From positions 868,001-932,000 of the forward strand of contig JANQAD010000001.1 of NCBI GenBank assembly GCA_024707205.1: 64,000 nt of DNA, written 5' to 3'. This DNA is from Demequina sp. GTDB lineage: Bacteria; Actinomycetota; Actinomycetes; Actinomycetales; Demequinaceae. Position 1 is the first letter of the stretch. The number at the start of each line of letters is the position of its first letter. The position numbers and the translations under genes were made by a program. Of the stretch, positions 63,011 through 64,000 are shown in pieces. Below the pieces are notes generated by a model. That model saw only the letters and a program-made list of their open reading frames with translations. It searched no databases and was not told the origin of the DNA.

Positions 63011-64000
63011 TCAGATCTTCTTGCCGGCCGAGCCGAGCTGCTGGCAGGCCTCGATGACGCGGGCGGCCATGCCGGCCTCCGCGACCTTGCTCCACGCGCG
63101 CGGGTCGTACGTCTTCTTGTCACCGATCTCGCCGTCGACCTTGAGGACGCCGTCGTAGTTCTTGAGCATGTAGTCGGCGACGGGACGCGTGTAGGCGTAC
63201 TGGGTGTCGGTGTCGACGTTCATCTTGATGACGCCGTGGGAGACGGCCGTGGCGATCTCCTCGGCCGTGGAGCCGGAGCCGCCGTGGAAGACCAGGTCGA
63301 ACGGCTTGTCCTTGCCCACCTTGGCGCCGACCGCTGCCTGAATCTCGCCGAGCAGCTCGGGACGGAGCTTGACCGCGCCCGGCTTGTAGACGCCGTGCAC
63401 GTTGCCGAACGTCAGCGCGGTGAGGTAGCGGCCCTTCTCGCCGGTGCCCAGGCGCTCGACGGTCGCGATGCCGTCCTCGGGGGTGGTGTACAGCTTCTCG
63501 TTGATCTCGGCCGCGTGGCCGTCCTCCTCGCCGCCGACGACGCCGATCTCGATCTCGAGCACCGTGCGCGCGGCCTGGGAGAGCTCCAGCAGCTCCTCCG
63601 CGAGGTCGAGGTTCTCCGCAAGCGGCACCGATGAGCCGTCCCACATGTGGGACACGAACAGCGGCTGCTCGCCGCGGGCGACACGCTCGGTGGAGATGGC
63701 GAGCAGCGGGCGCAACCACGAGTCCACGTACTGGGCGTGGCAGTGGTCGGTGTGCAGGGCGATCGTCACGCCGTAGGCCGCGGCGACCTCGCGGGCGTAC
63801 GCCGCGAGCGCGACGGAACCGAGGACCTGGTCCTTGATCGTGGAGCCGGACGCGTACTGCGCGCCGCCGATCGAGACCTGGATGATGCCGTCGGACTCAG
63901 CCTCCGCGAAGCCCTGGATGGCGGCCGTGACCGTCGAGGACGACGTCACGTTGATGGCTGGGAACGCGTACGAGCCGGCCTTGGCGGCGTCGAGCATCGC
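63011..64000 (-). CDS. fbaA: Class II fructose-bisphosphate aldolase, 5' end beyond the window
   Basis: The visible 329 residues begin at [20 protein letters not shown]; only the first ten or so are missing. Zn ligands lie in [11 protein letters not shown] and VHGVYKPG, and [13 protein letters not shown] is the phosphate loop. Splits fructose 1,6-bisphosphate in glycolysis. It ends in SAGKKI. Confidence 0.95.
   Translation of the reverse strand, partial: AMLDAAKAGSYAFPAINVTSSSTVTAAIQGFAEAESDGIIQVSIGGAQYASGSTIKDQVLGSVALAAYAREVAAAYGVTIALHTDHCHAQYVDSWLRPLLAISTERVARGEQPLFVSHMWDGSSVPLAENLDLAEELLELSQAARTVLEIEIGVVGGEEDGHAAEINEKLYTTPEDGIATVERLGTGEKGRYLTALTFGNVHGVYKPGAVKLRPELLGEIQAAVGAKVGKDKPFDLVFHGGSGSTAEEIATAVSHGVIKMNVDTDTQYAYTRPVADYMLKNYDGVLKVDGEIGDKKTYDPRAWSKVAEAGMAARVIEACQQLGSAGKKI

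Overview
The window is high-GC bacterial chromosome that reads as an actinobacterium, most likely order Micrococcales. Supporting signs are a BldC-type regulator beside a DUF3073 gene, a sterol-carrier-family gene next to purF, a DUF222/HNH (13E12-type) gene, a Glu-Asp-Phe tRNA cluster, sugar ABC transporters without their own ATPase, and many leaderless promoters (TANNNT about 6 nt before ATG/GTG). The genus cannot be fixed from this sequence alone. No rRNA, CRISPR array, prophage or integrase was seen.

Layout. 1-7.1 kb: a GH1 beta-glucosidase (cut by the window edge and frameshifted), a metallopeptidase, three tRNAs, a DUF4190/FxLYD-like membrane protein and a sugar ABC importer (lipoprotein plus two permeases). 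7.2-9.6 kb: holin-X-like protein, EamA exporter, a frameshifted O6-methylguanine methyltransferase, BldC-like regulator, DUF3073. 9.7-16.5 kb: purM, purF, membrane protein, sterol-carrier protein, a DUF1778/GNAT toxin-antitoxin pair, purL. 16.5-21.4 kb: Phd/PIN toxin-antitoxin pair, a two-component system split by an opposite-strand YefM/YoeB pair, a 169-bp inverted-repeat element and a serpin lipoprotein. 21.4-26.9 kb: a MacB/FtsX-type ABC exporter and a rhodanese. 27.0-41.0 kb: a xyloglucan-type cluster. 41.1-44.5 kb: metZ, F420-reductase-like protein, DUF222/HNH protein. 44.6-47.4 kb: copper ATPase and MerR-type regulator. 47.4-50.7 kb: racemase and two paralogous TIM-barrel proteins, the second fused to an APH-type kinase domain. 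50.7-58.3 kb: GNAT-ATPase fusion, LLM oxidoreductase, RelE/ParE pair, secreted protein, NAD-epimerase, uridine-kinase-like gene, purQ, purS, two lipoproteins. 58.4-64 kb: TRIC channel, purC, purD, winged-helix regulator, purA and the class II fructose-bisphosphate aldolase, cut by the window end.

How the genes work together. The pur genes (purM, F, L, Q, S, C, D, A) all lie on the minus strand in small overlapping sets and cover most of the route to IMP and the first step to AMP. The 27-41 kb cluster is coherent: a 1,884-residue secreted GH3 enzyme, two tandem LacI paralogues, an ABC importer and a cytoplasmic GH31 alpha-xylosidase of the YicI type. A 14-bp palindrome, TCGAAGCGCTTCGA, recurs in front of both lacI genes and the importer (partially before GH3) and is the likely shared operator. 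The model is outside cleavage, import of a xylosylated oligosaccharide, then inside cleavage.

Most unusual signals: a dispersed motif close to GGCCCGACGCTGTGG, with about 32 core copies in genes and spacers; the TIM-barrel/kinase operon; a prealbumin-like insert in a sugar permease; and five single-base deletions in four genes, which look more like sequencing error than decay.
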